The position numbers and the translations under genes are program-made. The notes under the pieces were generated by a model that saw only the letters and a program-made list of their open reading frames with translations, was not told where the DNA came from and did no database searches. A DNA stretch of 29,902 nucleotides from Selaginella moellendorffii (lineage: Eukaryota; Streptophyta; Lycopodiopsida; Selaginellales; Selaginellaceae), in NCBI RefSeq assembly GCF_000143415.4, contig NW_003314493.1, positions 1-29,902 of the forward strand, read 5' to 3'. How positions within the stretch are numbered: the stretch's first letter is position 1; each line of letters opens with the position of its first letter. Positions 8,877-17,783 of the stretch are shown here, one piece after another.

Positions 8877-9597
8877 TAAGTATTCAAATAACACACACAA
8901 AAAGATTATAGAATTTATCAACCAGCTTGAAAATTATACATTTAGCCTGTCGGCTTAGAGGAACCTTGGAGCATTTCATTTGATACTACATTTCTTTTTC
9001 TTGCAAGTTCACTTAGAGTTTACCATGCAGCTTATACTTATTGATTAGAATCCTCAAATTTTCTTAGAAAATTGCTGCTACTTTCAGGCATAAATCACTG
9101 TTAATTTCAGTCATCCTCAACCACATATTTTTGGAAAATTAAATGTTCAAAATAAAACCACTGAAGCGTGAAAAAAATATGATCTCTGTTGGATCACTGG
9201 TATAACTACCCATTCTCTTGCTGTCAATGTACTTGTGACCGGAAATTTAAAAAAAAATAGGTGTTTGCTACTGATTCTTGGGTATGGGGTCATGATGAAT
9301 GAGAGAGATACAATGAACAGAGGTATTAATCATGGCGTCTAATCCCAGAACATTGATGGACATTGAATGTACATCAGTGTGATAGTTGATATAGTATAGT
9401 ATGTGAGAGTATATGGTATAGTGTGATGGAATGTATGATTATTTCATTTTATTAAGTTGGACCTTGTGTTTATTATACAAAGCTCAACATGGATGTGTAT
9501 GAAGACAAAAAGGAATGTTTGGCTTTTCGTTGCACTCTTTTCTGTTCTTCAAACACAATCTTGTTCAGAGTTGTGAATTGTGGTTATCAAGGTGGCT
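8877..9597. other. AT-rich intergenic DNA, no gene seen
   Basis: Neither strand gives a convincing coding stretch. A TATAGT/GTATAG-rich patch lies near 9390-9425. Confidence 0.7.
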
Positions 9598-9670
9598 AAA
9601 AAATAGTCCACTGGCTATGTTACTGCTGCATGCGCAAATTCATTGTAACACAGCCAGTGGAGTATTTTTT
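9598..9670 (+). repeat. Long inverted repeat / hairpin
   Basis: Arms at 9598-9623 and 9645-9670 (26 nt each) are complementary at 24 of 26 positions around a 21-nt loop containing TGCATGCG. The palindromic core is GTCCACTGGCT against AGCCAGTGGAG. It could be a small foldback element or a hairpin RNA precursor; nothing decides between them. Confidence 0.75.
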
Positions 9671-10207
9671 GTGTTCAAGCTCAGGTCTGGGTATTCCTCA
9701 TGTAGCTTGAGCTTTCTCACGTGTAGATCCATTTATGATACTAGATTTTGACACAACACATTATAAGAAAGACCAGATACTAAACAACAGCATGGCTGTC
9801 CATTCGTCCAGTGTCAAAAAGGTATGTTTTCATGAAGATCTCATACATGAAATTACATGATAGATATGGAATCATGGTAAATATTTGCAGTATGCTTTTT
9901 CAGTAAAATGAACCACAAAATTATCTTAGGGAAGCTTCCTACATGTCCCATCAATGTCTTCAACCAGTTACCAATGGAATGGATAGATTTTCAAAAAGAG
10001 TCTATCGGTTAGCCCCATATTAATTGTAAGAAAAGAAAATAAAAACCCTAACTGATAAGAACACAAACTCTAGGGTTTCAAGACAAAAGAACAACCATCC
10101 CTCGATGGTGTCTTCCTAAAATCTATTTTCTCTTCACTACTGCCATACTGCTCTGTGCTCAAACTACTCTATTGCTATTTCACACTTAATCCACTTTCAA
10201 AAGCAAA
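9671..10207. other. Noncoding DNA upstream of the Helitron gene, with a telo-box pair
   Basis: No gene is seen. AAACCCTAA at 10043-10051 and TAGGGTTT at 10071-10078 form an inverted pair of telo-box-like motifs about 130-165 bases before the Helitron start codon. Telo-boxes occur in many plant promoters, so a promoter role is possible. I could not identify the Helitron 5' end (expected to start with TC) here. Confidence 0.5.
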
Positions 10208-11893
10208 ATGAACACAAGAAAAAGACGAGCAACAACAGAACTGGTTTTGAGCATTTCTGAAAATGTGAATAACACAAATGCACCACACATTAACGTACCA
10301 ATGAATCACTATATACAGAACAAAATGGGGCTCCTAAACACAAATCATGAAGGAAACTGTGAAGAAAACTACATAGGGCCAATGGACAAACAATGTGTCC
10401 ATTGCAGAGCTTTCCATTTTAATGCAGAAACAAAATCACAATGCTGTCATCACGGTCGTGTCCAAATAAAAAATAGAAACCATTTCCCTGAATTGATCCA
10501 GAGGTTGCTAGAAGGTAATTCAAACCAGGGAAATTTCAAAGAACTAATAAGGAACTATAATAGTGCTCTAGCATTTGCTTCCATGGGAGCAAACATCGAA
10601 GAATTTTCGGGTGGTGGACCATACTACTTTAAGATACACGGTCAAGTGTATCACCGAATGGGCAGCTTCAGACCACGAGATGATCAAGAAGCAATGTATT
10701 CACAACTCTATATTCTAGATACGGCACAAGCAACAGAAACAAGAATGAGAAATATGCATAACAAAAAATGCGACCGGGAACTAATGTACAGATTAGATGT
10801 TCTCTTACGAGAAATCAATCCCTATGCAAAAGCATTCAAGATGTTGCATGAGCTTGAGAATGAGATGTCTCTTTCATCACAAGAGATTGTCATGTACATC
10901 AAGGGAGAGAGCACAACAGATCCTCGAAGATACAATGCACCGTGTTCAAATGAAATTGCTGCCATTTTTACAAATCCAAGTGGGAACCCACCATTTGACC
11001 GTAGTATAGCAGTCTATCCAAAGGAAGAATCAATGCAGGAAATATCAATCATTTCATCATGTTGTGACCCTATGATCTACCCAATTCTTTTTCCCAGTGG
11101 AGAGGACGGATGGTCAAATGATATAAAATACACAGATAACGGCAATACACTTAAACGTTGTAATGTCACAATGATGGAATTTTATCAGCACAAATTTGCT
11201 ATACGGGGCATATGTCACAATGGCATAAGAAGCATATATTTCAACCCTGTGTTGACAGCAGGAAAACTCACACAACAATACATGGTCAATACATACACCA
11301 AGATTGAAGGTGGCCGACTAACATGGATAAGAAACCACCAACGTGAGCTACGTGCTGAAGCATACGGTGGCCTCTCAGATTTCGTGAAAAACAGAGCCGA
11401 ACAGGAAGGGGTACGTGCTGGAAAACTAATAATACTTCCATCCTCATTCACTGGAGGCCCACGACAGATGAATCAGAACTACCAGGATGCCATGAGCCTT
11501 GTAAGGAAGTATGGAAAACCTGATTTGTTCATAACATTCACCTGCAATCCTAAATGGAAAGAGATCACTGAAAACCTTCTACCTGGACAAACAACTGCAG
11601 ATAGACCTGACTTGGTTGCACGTGTGTTCCACATCAAGAAACAAGAACTCATAGATGACATTTACAAACGAGAAATATTTGGCCAGGTCAATGCTTATGT
11701 CTATGTGATTGAATTCCAAAAAAGAGGACTGCCACACTGTCATATTTTGGTGATCCTTGGTAAAGATAATAAAATCAGAACTATCGATGACATAGACAAT
11801 ATAGTTACTGCCGAAATACCAGATGCCAGACTAGACCCAGAATTATATGAATTGGTTAAAAAGCACATGATACATGGGCCTGAATTGGCCTGA
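10208..11893 (+). CDS. Helitron transposase part 1: N-terminal and HUH region
   Basis: 561 residues from ATG at 10208. A Cys/His cluster near residues 63-80 (CVHCRAFHFNAE, then CCHHGRV) is typical of the Helitron N-terminus. The Helitron-like N domain follows, including PDLFITFTCNPKWKEI. The HUH nickase motif is GLPHCHILV, with the metal-binding histidines at about 510 and 512. The frame is read out by the 10-bp tandem duplication and stops at 11893. The region upstream holds no longer in-frame start. Confidence 0.95.
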   Translation: MNTRKRRATTELVLSISENVNNTNAPHINVPMNHYIQNKMGLLNTNHEGNCEENYIGPMDKQCVHCRAFHFNAETKSQCCHHGRVQIKNRNHFPELIQRLLEGNSNQGNFKELIRNYNSALAFASMGANIEEFSGGGPYYFKIHGQVYHRMGSFRPRDDQEAMYSQLYILDTAQATETRMRNMHNKKCDRELMYRLDVLLREINPYAKAFKMLHELENEMSLSSQEIVMYIKGESTTDPRRYNAPCSNEIAAIFTNPSGNPPFDRSIAVYPKEESMQEISIISSCCDPMIYPILFPSGEDGWSNDIKYTDNGNTLKRCNVTMMEFYQHKFAIRGICHNGIRSIYFNPVLTAGKLTQQYMVNTYTKIEGGRLTWIRNHQRELRAEAYGGLSDFVKNRAEQEGVRAGKLIILPSSFTGGPRQMNQNYQDAMSLVRKYGKPDLFITFTCNPKWKEITENLLPGQTTADRPDLVARVFHIKKQELIDDIYKREIFGQVNAYVYVIEFQKRGLPHCHILVILGKDNKIRTIDDIDNIVTAEIPDARLDPELYELVKKHMIHGPELA

Positions 11894-13883
11894 ATTTCCA
11901 AACAGCCCATGCACGAAGGATGGTGAATGTAAGTCACACTATCCAAGAGATTACTGTGAAGAAACACAGAATGTCGGTGGTCAGTTTCCAGAGTATAGAA
12001 GGCGCCAAGAAGGACATACAGTCCTAATAAAGAACAAACCCATTGACAACAGGTTTGTTGTGCCATACAACAAGTACCTCTTACGTAAGTACAGAGCACA
12101 CATAAATGTCGAGGTGTGTTCCACTGTAAAAAGTGTCAAGTATATATTCAAATACATATACAAGGGACATGATTGTGCGGAGGTACGCCTTCGAAGGGAT
12201 GAGAACTCAACACCAGAACAAGTACTAGACTGGGACGAAATAGAGGCTTTCAGAAACTGCCGCTATGTCTCCGCATCAGAAGGAATATGGAGGATCTATG
12301 GATATGACTTACATGGGAGATCACATTCTATTGAGAGACTGGACATCCACCTGGAAAACCTTCAAAATATTTATTTCAATGATGGTGAGGAAGAGGTTGC
12401 ATTACAAAGAGGCCGTAAAACCAAACTGACAGAATGGTTTGAGCTAAACAAGATTGATGAATTTGCAAGGACACTCTTGTACCACGAGATTCCTGAGTGG
12501 TATACATGGAATTCAAGAAACAGAATGTGGACACCACGCCAACGTGCATTCAAGGTGGTTGGTAGAATGTACACTGTATCACCACATGACTCTGAACGTT
12601 TCTACCTACGTATGATCCTGCTCTACAAAAAAGGTGCTACAAGTTTTAGTGATTTAAAGGTATTAAACGGTGTTGCATATGACACATACCGTTCTACTGC
12701 ACAAGAAATGGGACTTCTACAGGATGATTGTGAGTGGGAGAAATGTTTAGAAGAGTCGTTGACATTTCAGATGCCTGCAAAAGTAAGGTATCTATTCAGT
12801 GTCATGTGTTTATTTTGCGAGCTCATTGATCCCAAAAAACTATGGGATAAATTCAAGGAAGGGATGTGTGAAGACTTGGTCCGAAATCACAACAACTATG
12901 AAGCAGCAATGCAACATGGATTGAATGAAATGTCAATATTACTCCAGGAACATGGCAAGAAACTGTCTGACTACGAGTTACCAGATCCAGAGTTTATAGG
13001 AGTTAACGAAACAACAACTGAAACAAGATGTGTGCCATGCACACCTGATGAAGCTGAATTACTAAAAACCAGATTGAACAAGGAACAGCTTCACATATTT
13101 AACAATGTCTTGAATGCAATACAAAACAAAAAAGAAACAAGCAGATTATTCTTTGTTGATGGTGTAGGAGGCACAGGGAAATCATACCTTTTTAACACGT
13201 TGATAAAATATGTTACTGCTTATGGCATGAAAGTCTTAGCAGTCACGTGGACAGGAATAGCGAGTACTCTTCTTGTAGGAGGCCGAACGGCTCATTCAAC
13301 ATTTAAGCTTCCAGTACCAATCACAGAAACATGCACCTCGGACCTGCGAGAGAATTCAGCACCTGCCGAGGTCATAAGAAGAGCTGACCTGCTCATATGG
13401 GACGAAATAAGCATGGTACCCGTTCACGCTTTTAAAGCTGTCGAGAGGGTCTTGCGTGATATAAAAAACTGTGATACAGAATTCGGTGGCATCACATTAG
13501 TAACAGGAGGAGATTTCAGACAGACATTACCTGTTCTAAAAAGAGCCCGTCGCACACAAATTATCCAAAACAGCATGAAATCCTCACCAATATGGTGGAA
13601 ACTTGTAAAGTTCTCATTACATACAAACATGAGGGTGAACTCTGAAGAAAAGGAATGGTCTAGATGGCTTGTGAAGCTTGGAAATGGTAACCTACCTAGC
13701 CTCCAAGGATTCAACCAAGAAGTTATAAAATTACCTCTAACATCGACATCCAGAGAACAAATGATAGATAATGTGTTTGGAAAGCATATACAACCAAATG
13801 ACCCAAACCTATCACAGAAAGCTATTCTCACGACTTTAAATGATCTCTCTCTACAAATGAACGACAAGTTCTTTCGAGAATGA
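11874..13883 (+). CDS. Helitron transposase part 2: catalytic tyrosines and PIF1 helicase core
   Basis: 669 codons. KYIFKYIYKGHD near residues 89-100 carries the paired tyrosines (about Y90 and Y94) that attack DNA in the HUH/Y2 mechanism. The EIEAFRNCRYVSASEGIWRIYG block that follows is conserved in Helitrons. The PIF1 part begins at about 400 with LNKEQLHIFNNVLNAI. It continues with Walker A (DGVGGTGKSYLF near 428-440), Walker B (LLIWDEISMV) and motif III (GGDFRQTLPV). It ends at 13883 because of a one-base loss just upstream. The ATG at 11874 is only the first one in this frame, not a natural start. Confidence 0.95.
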   Translation: MGLNWPEFPNSPCTKDGECKSHYPRDYCEETQNVGGQFPEYRRRQEGHTVLIKNKPIDNRFVVPYNKYLLRKYRAHINVEVCSTVKSVKYIFKYIYKGHDCAEVRLRRDENSTPEQVLDWDEIEAFRNCRYVSASEGIWRIYGYDLHGRSHSIERLDIHLENLQNIYFNDGEEEVALQRGRKTKLTEWFELNKIDEFARTLLYHEIPEWYTWNSRNRMWTPRQRAFKVVGRMYTVSPHDSERFYLRMILLYKKGATSFSDLKVLNGVAYDTYRSTAQEMGLLQDDCEWEKCLEESLTFQMPAKVRYLFSVMCLFCELIDPKKLWDKFKEGMCEDLVRNHNNYEAAMQHGLNEMSILLQEHGKKLSDYELPDPEFIGVNETTTETRCVPCTPDEAELLKTRLNKEQLHIFNNVLNAIQNKKETSRLFFVDGVGGTGKSYLFNTLIKYVTAYGMKVLAVTWTGIASTLLVGGRTAHSTFKLPVPITETCTSDLRENSAPAEVIRRADLLIWDEISMVPVHAFKAVERVLRDIKNCDTEFGGITLVTGGDFRQTLPVLKRARRTQIIQNSMKSSPIWWKLVKFSLHTNMRVNSEEKEWSRWLVKLGNGNLPSLQGFNQEVIKLPLTSTSREQMIDNVFGKHIQPNDPNLSQKAILTTLNDLSLQMNDKFFRE

Positions 13884-14461
13884 CTGGCAGAACAATAACA
13901 TACAGAAGCATTGACATTGTAGAAACAGATTCGGAAGAAGAGATGTTGGACTATCCTGTAGAATTTTTAAACTCAGTAACACCATCTGGAATGCCTCCAC
14001 ACAAGCTACAGGTAAAAATCGGATGTATTGTAATGTTGTTACGCAACATTGACACTAAAAAAGGCCTCTGTAATGGCACTAAACTAATTATAACCAAGGC
14101 ACTACCAAATGTTATAGAAGCTGAGATTCTACATAATGGTATGCAAGGAAAAAAAGTCCTCCTACCAAGAATCTCTTTAAAACCAACTGAAGGAGACATG
14201 CCATTTATCCTCAAACGATGACAATTCCCAATAAGGCTTGCATTCTCCATAACAATTTGCAAATCTCAGGGACAAACATTACAGAATGTGGGTATTTACT
14301 TGCCAAGACCTGTTTTTGGCCACGGTCAACTTTATGTTGCACTTTCAAGAGGAACATCAAAGAAACAAATTACAATGTCTATTGAACAATGTGAAGGACA
14401 AGGTGTGCTCCAGAGCCATAATGTCTATACGAAAAACATTGTGTACAAAGAAATTCTCTAG
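13880..14461 (+). CDS. Helitron transposase part 3: helicase C-terminal motifs
   Basis: From 13880 the frame runs to a TGA at 14219-14221, giving the late PIF1 motifs [13 protein letters not shown] and [17 protein letters not shown]. The same frame continues after the TGA to TAG at 14459-14461 with [19 protein letters not shown] and [11 protein letters not shown], the helicase V/VI region with the arginine finger. Reading through the TGA therefore gives the complete C-terminus. Confidence 0.92.
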
Positions 14462-14550
14462 GATTCATGTCACCAATGTAACAGATGTCCTATATATCCC
14501 AGCAGAGCTGGATTCCCTGCTAGTTAACTGTATGTGTATGAAGTATGTGT

Positions 14551-14823
14551 ATGAAACTTAAAATTCTCTTTAATGAAAGGAATATAAAACCTTTAGATCT
14601 ATATGATTATCCAATAAATGTTTGTAGGAAATCAATAGATCGACCAGAGTTTGCTCAATGCAGTTTTATTGAATCTTTTCCATTTTTAGAGTGCATTGAA
14701 AAAGAAAAATAGGCTTATAAGTGGAAACTACCATTGCCAGATTCTTGTCCTTATAATGCGTGTATTCAACAGATCCATTCAAGGTCGTTTCATTGGCAAG
14801 GCAGGAGAAGATTTGACAAATAA
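14551..14823 (+). pseudogene. Unrecognised 90-codon ORF with one internal stop
   Basis: Starting at ATG 14551 (MKLKILFNERN) the frame is open to TAG at 14710-14712, then open again to TAA at 14821-14823. It encodes residues such as YDYPINVCRKSIDRPEFAQC and YKWKLPLPDSCPYNACIQQI. The aromatic- and Cys-rich composition in one continuous frame looks protein-like. It starts 90 bases after the Helitron transposase, so it may be a second gene of the element or captured sequence. I do not recognise it. Confidence 0.4.
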
Positions 14824-15423
14824 CAATAGAACGGGGTTTATTCACCAGGCCAATCCTTTTTCACAAAGAGCTTATTTTAAATATTTTTAAGTTAATGTCT
14901 GATTTGAATGCTAACATTTTTCCCTCTGAAACTATATATTCCACTAATGTTTCCCATATACTTTTGGCCTAATTCTAGAGGGGTTTTGCACCCACTATTA
15001 AATAAGTAAATTTAATGGTAATTCATTCATACCACCACACTATTACATTAGATTTTGTAAACTCTAATTTAATAGTTGAATTTAATGGTTACTTGTTCAC
15101 ACCAGAAATTAACACTAAAGTAAGCTGATGTTACAGTTAGAATTTTATTTTTTTGCATTTTTCACTAAAATCCTAATGCTACAATTTTGTAATATCGTCA
15201 TTATCATCATCATCATCATCATCATATCATACTCATATATTTAAACAAAAGAGCCCGTATAATAATAGCATATACTGGGGACACTTATTCTGGGCATATG
15301 CCAAAATCTAACGGCTGAGATTAGACAATGTAAAGTCGTGACTTTTGGGATCATAAAAATTTTCAATTGTCTTTTAGGGTGCATGACCACAAGGAGAGAG
15401 CATCGATCATTGCTTGTGGGAAG

Positions 15424-15468
<45 letters not shown>

Positions 15469-15743
15469 CTGCCTCTGTGAGTGTGTGTGTGTGTGTTTGA
15501 TGGAACGATTTAGAAGGCTACAGTCAGCTGTACATGATGCCACTGGTTGGTTCATTCTCGAGTTCAAAAGCTCACGCACCAGAAAATGACAATCATTTAA
15601 CCAACGCCGAAGCGTTCTTCAACAGGAGAATTATCCAGTTCGTGAAGAAACGAGTCGCACTTATGGAAAAAGTACTAACGCAGAATATCATCTGGTAAAA
15701 GAGTCTCGACCCCCTATTGTCGTCCCTGCGATTCTAACTTGAG
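14824..15743. other. AT-rich noncoding DNA with microsatellites
   Basis: No gene is visible. It includes an ATC/CAT repeat (about 15197-15229), a perfect (CT)18 run (15427-15462) and a short (GT)n run (about 15480-15497). ORFs over the CT run are simple-repeat artefacts. The last ~150 bases become less AT-rich. Confidence 0.75.
15427..15462. repeat. (CT)18 microsatellite
   Basis: Uninterrupted CT dinucleotides, followed soon after by a GT-rich tract. Confidence 0.95.
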
Positions 15744-16031
15744 ATGTTCCAGGATGACCAAGATATTACGGCCAATCGCAGCAACGGTGGCATCGAGCCT
15801 GGCGAGGGACCAAAAACCTCCTACCAAAAGCCGCAACCCGCATTTGTTCCTTATCCAACACCTTTGAGTGAGTTCCTTCGATTTAGACACTAGAAAAAAC
15901 TCTAATGCGTTCGTTTTTCGACAGCTCCGGAAGAAGTCCTGGGAACAGCACTGGATAACGATCCTAAGCGGCTGAAAGCTCCAGCCTATTACAACGAGGT
16001 TGTGTTTGTTTCTCCATTTGAAAAGGTTTGA
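15744..16031 (+). CDS. Unrecognised two-exon gene-like fragment
   Basis: ATG at 15744 opens a frame (MFQDDQDITANRSNGG, later KPQPAFVPYPTPL) that meets a GTGAGT donor at 15868. A TTTTTCGACAG acceptor ends at 15924. Removing these 57 bases joins PTPL to TPEEVLGTALDNDPKRLKAP in frame, ending at TGA 16029-16031, for 76 residues in total. The coherent splice signals, locally higher GC and a proline-rich linker suggest a real exon pair. An in-frame TAA lies just upstream of the ATG. The reading might also continue past 16025 through another GT donor. Family unknown. Confidence 0.4.
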
Positions 16032-16062
16032 GAGGCTCACGGCTTTCTCTGTGTCGCCATAG

Positions 16063-16286
16063 TTGTGCTCGATGATCAGTGAGAACAGGATCGACGCCTT
16101 CCAGACTTATGCGGGGAACAAATCCACCAGCATCCGCCTGCGCAGGTGCATTTGGCAGATCGACGTGCTCTGCTTGGAAATGCGACGAGGATTGGGAGTG
16201 AAAGGCGAAGAGGCTATGATGGATGGAGCTACGACAGGGACGACGTCTCGGACAATGAGGGGATTCACGTTGTCATCGACAACTAG
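16063..16286 (+). other. GC-richer gene-like stretch, frame uncertain
   Basis: Two overlapping frames are open. One starts at ATG 16063 (MCSMISENRIDAFQTYAGNK). The other, open from 16083 to TAG at 16284-16286, gives an Arg/Asp-rich tail (RRRGYDGWSYDRDDVSDNEG). The second looks more like protein and may continue the gene-like fragment just upstream. I do not recognise either. Confidence 0.3.
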
Positions 16287-16475
16287 AATCAAGGTTCTTC
16301 ACTCTCTTGCTTGTCGCTATTCTTCTTTCGGGTCTCTCAAGTCCCTGTTTGTTCCAGGTTCTCAAGGCTGGAACCACGACTAGAATCAAGGTTTTTCACT
16401 CTCTTGCTCTTCGCTATTCTCTTTCGAGGCTTAAAGTTCCTGTTTGTTCCAGGTCCTTGAGGCTGGAACCAAGAG
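16282..16475. repeat. Two tandem ~97-bp repeat units, also present at 24.0-24.2 kb
   Basis: Unit 1 (about 16282-16378) and unit 2 (about 16379-16475) both run from ACTAGAATCAAGGTT to GGCTGGAACCA. Each contains a GTTCCAG...CTGGAAC inverted repeat. Diverged copies occur at 24033-24175. Confidence 0.85.
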
Positions 16476-16840
16476 AAAAAATAGAAATTTTCGTCCACGG
16501 TTTGCTTCCTTGTTCTTCAGTTTTGCGTTTTTAAAGCATTGAGAGGGATTTCTATTTTGCAGCGCTATAAACCCTGTAGTCTCAACATGGATAGTCATAC
16601 GGGACAGCCATACATGGTGCTCTTCAGTTTATGACAAGTTCTCTTGAGGAAATGTTGGCAGTCAAGCACAAAAAAACTGGCTTGAAGGACATGATGGAAT
16701 ACTCTCTTATAACAGTTCATATCTGAGGGTTTCATGTCTAACTCTCTCTCCTGTCACTTTGCAGCATTAGGAACGAAACAAGGAGAGCGAGCTCCTTGAT
16801 TCTTCACTGTTGATAAGTTTCTTTCTCGCATTTTTTGCAG
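16476..16840. other. Noncoding stretch leading into the phospholipase fragment
   Basis: No coding sequence is recognised. From about 16695 it matches 20900 onward, so the repeated segment includes this flank. Confidence 0.5.
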
Positions 16841-17400
16841 TTGTCACTGTTTCTGAGTCTCCACAATGAATGCTTTGGAAATGGGTATGTATGTGATTTA
16901 CAGTCTTTGCAACGTAAGTTGAATGTGTTTGCAAAAGAACAGGTCATGAGTACTGGGAAGATGAAGGCATTGAAGAAAAAAAGCCAGCATGCAGGCAAAT
17001 GATGAACAAACATATTTCACCCATATGATCCTGTCACTTACAGGTATCAATATACTGCTGTGTTAGCAGTGTTTACATTTATCCTTTCGTCTTGATTACA
17101 GAGTGGAACCTCTGATATCTATTCCTTTTGGAGAAAGTCAGTGAATATCTTGGGATACAGGTAAACATAGTGCTTTGTAAGTTTTGCTATCAAAGCTAGA
17201 GGAAGTTCTTCGGTTGGGGTATGGTTTTGTCACAGCTTTTTACGGCAGTATGGTGACAGAAAGGCTATCTAGAAGTCCCAATGGTAGAGTCGACTTAATG
17301 CTACAGGTAAGTCTTGCTCTTTGCTATCACGTCATTCTCGTGTGGATCCAGGATACAAAATTTAAGCTCCACTACATATCGCTATCTGATCAACGACAGC
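16841..17400 (+). pseudogene. SGR2-like DDHD-domain phospholipase A1 fragment, copy A
   Basis: Short exons match the DDHD region of plant intracellular phospholipase A1 of the SHOOT GRAVITROPISM2 type. After an acceptor at 16840 comes LSLFLSLHNE. Near 16945 comes HEYWEDEGIEEKKPACRQM. At 17015-17043 comes FHPYDPVTYR, split by a 58-nt intron from VEPLISIPF at 17102. FYGSMVTERLSRSPNGRVDL ends at 17306, and DTKFKLHYISLSDQ starts at 17352. The HPYDPV(A/T)YRVEPL motif is the strongest signature. Frames do not all join (a stop falls in the exon ending 17160, and one junction is off by a base), and the lipase catalytic core is absent. It is therefore a pseudogene fragment, kept with its introns and so copied as DNA. 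Confidence 0.7.
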
Positions 17401-17783
17401 AGTGGCTGGAGAGAGAGAGAGGAGATTTGGAGTCTGAATCACAGCAGTAGCAGCAGCAGCATCACCAGTGAGAAGATCTCAAGGCCATGAGAATCCTCCA
17501 CCAGTTTGGGATCAGTCACATGTACGTAGCAGCCAGGTGAGAGGGGCAGTGCGAGGGACAGGGACGAAGATCTCACGAGGGACAGGGATGAAGATCTTAC
17601 AGGGTCCGTCATCACCCGATTGATGAGGTCCTGGTTTGCTCTATCACTTTGGAGCCATCTCTGAATGGCAAGGTGAGCTTCAACGTGGTGGCAGTGATCC
17701 AGAGCAGCAGCTCTAGAAGTGGTAATGATGACCATGCGTTTCTCTACAAGGACATGGTGCTGTACAAATCCAATTACTATTAG
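17401..17783 (+). other. Gene-like 3' part of repeated segment A
   Basis: CAG-rich DNA is followed by a 24-bp tandem repeat (about 17550-17597) that reads RDRDEDLT twice in one frame. A frame open to TAG at 17781-17783 follows (DEVLVCSITLEPSLNGKVSF, ending LYKDMVLYKSNYY). The first part is shared with 21215-21410 and 21770-21960. Product unknown, and the frames change between parts. Confidence 0.35.

Larger units (their letters stand above)
10208..14461 (+). pseudogene. Helitron Rep/helicase transposase, three small lesions
   Basis: Four consecutive frames together carry every hallmark of a Helitron transposase: Cys-rich N-terminus, Helitron-like N-terminal domain, HUH endonuclease, two-tyrosine motif and a PIF1-type superfamily 1 helicase. 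The protein makes a strand nick and unwinds DNA for rolling-circle transposition. The breaks are few. A 10-bp tandem duplication (11877-11886 and 11887-11896) shifts frame at 11.88 kb. A one-base loss near 13864 shifts it again. A TGA at 14219-14221 follows CGA and is explained by one C-to-T change in a CGACGA context. The natural stop is TAG at 14459-14461. So few lesions suggest a recently active copy. Pieces are listed separately. Confidence 0.95.

Noticed and set aside
8877-10207. A Helitron 5' end (TC start)
   Set aside because: Several TCT starts exist but none could be distinguished without aligned copies.
14960-15000. CTAG at 14977-14980 as the 3' end of the Helitron
   Set aside because: No GC-rich hairpin lies just upstream, unlike the CTAG at 20828.
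15338-15589. ORFs over the CT/GT repeats
   Set aside because: The peptides are simple-repeat translations (Ser-Leu runs, Arg-Glu runs).
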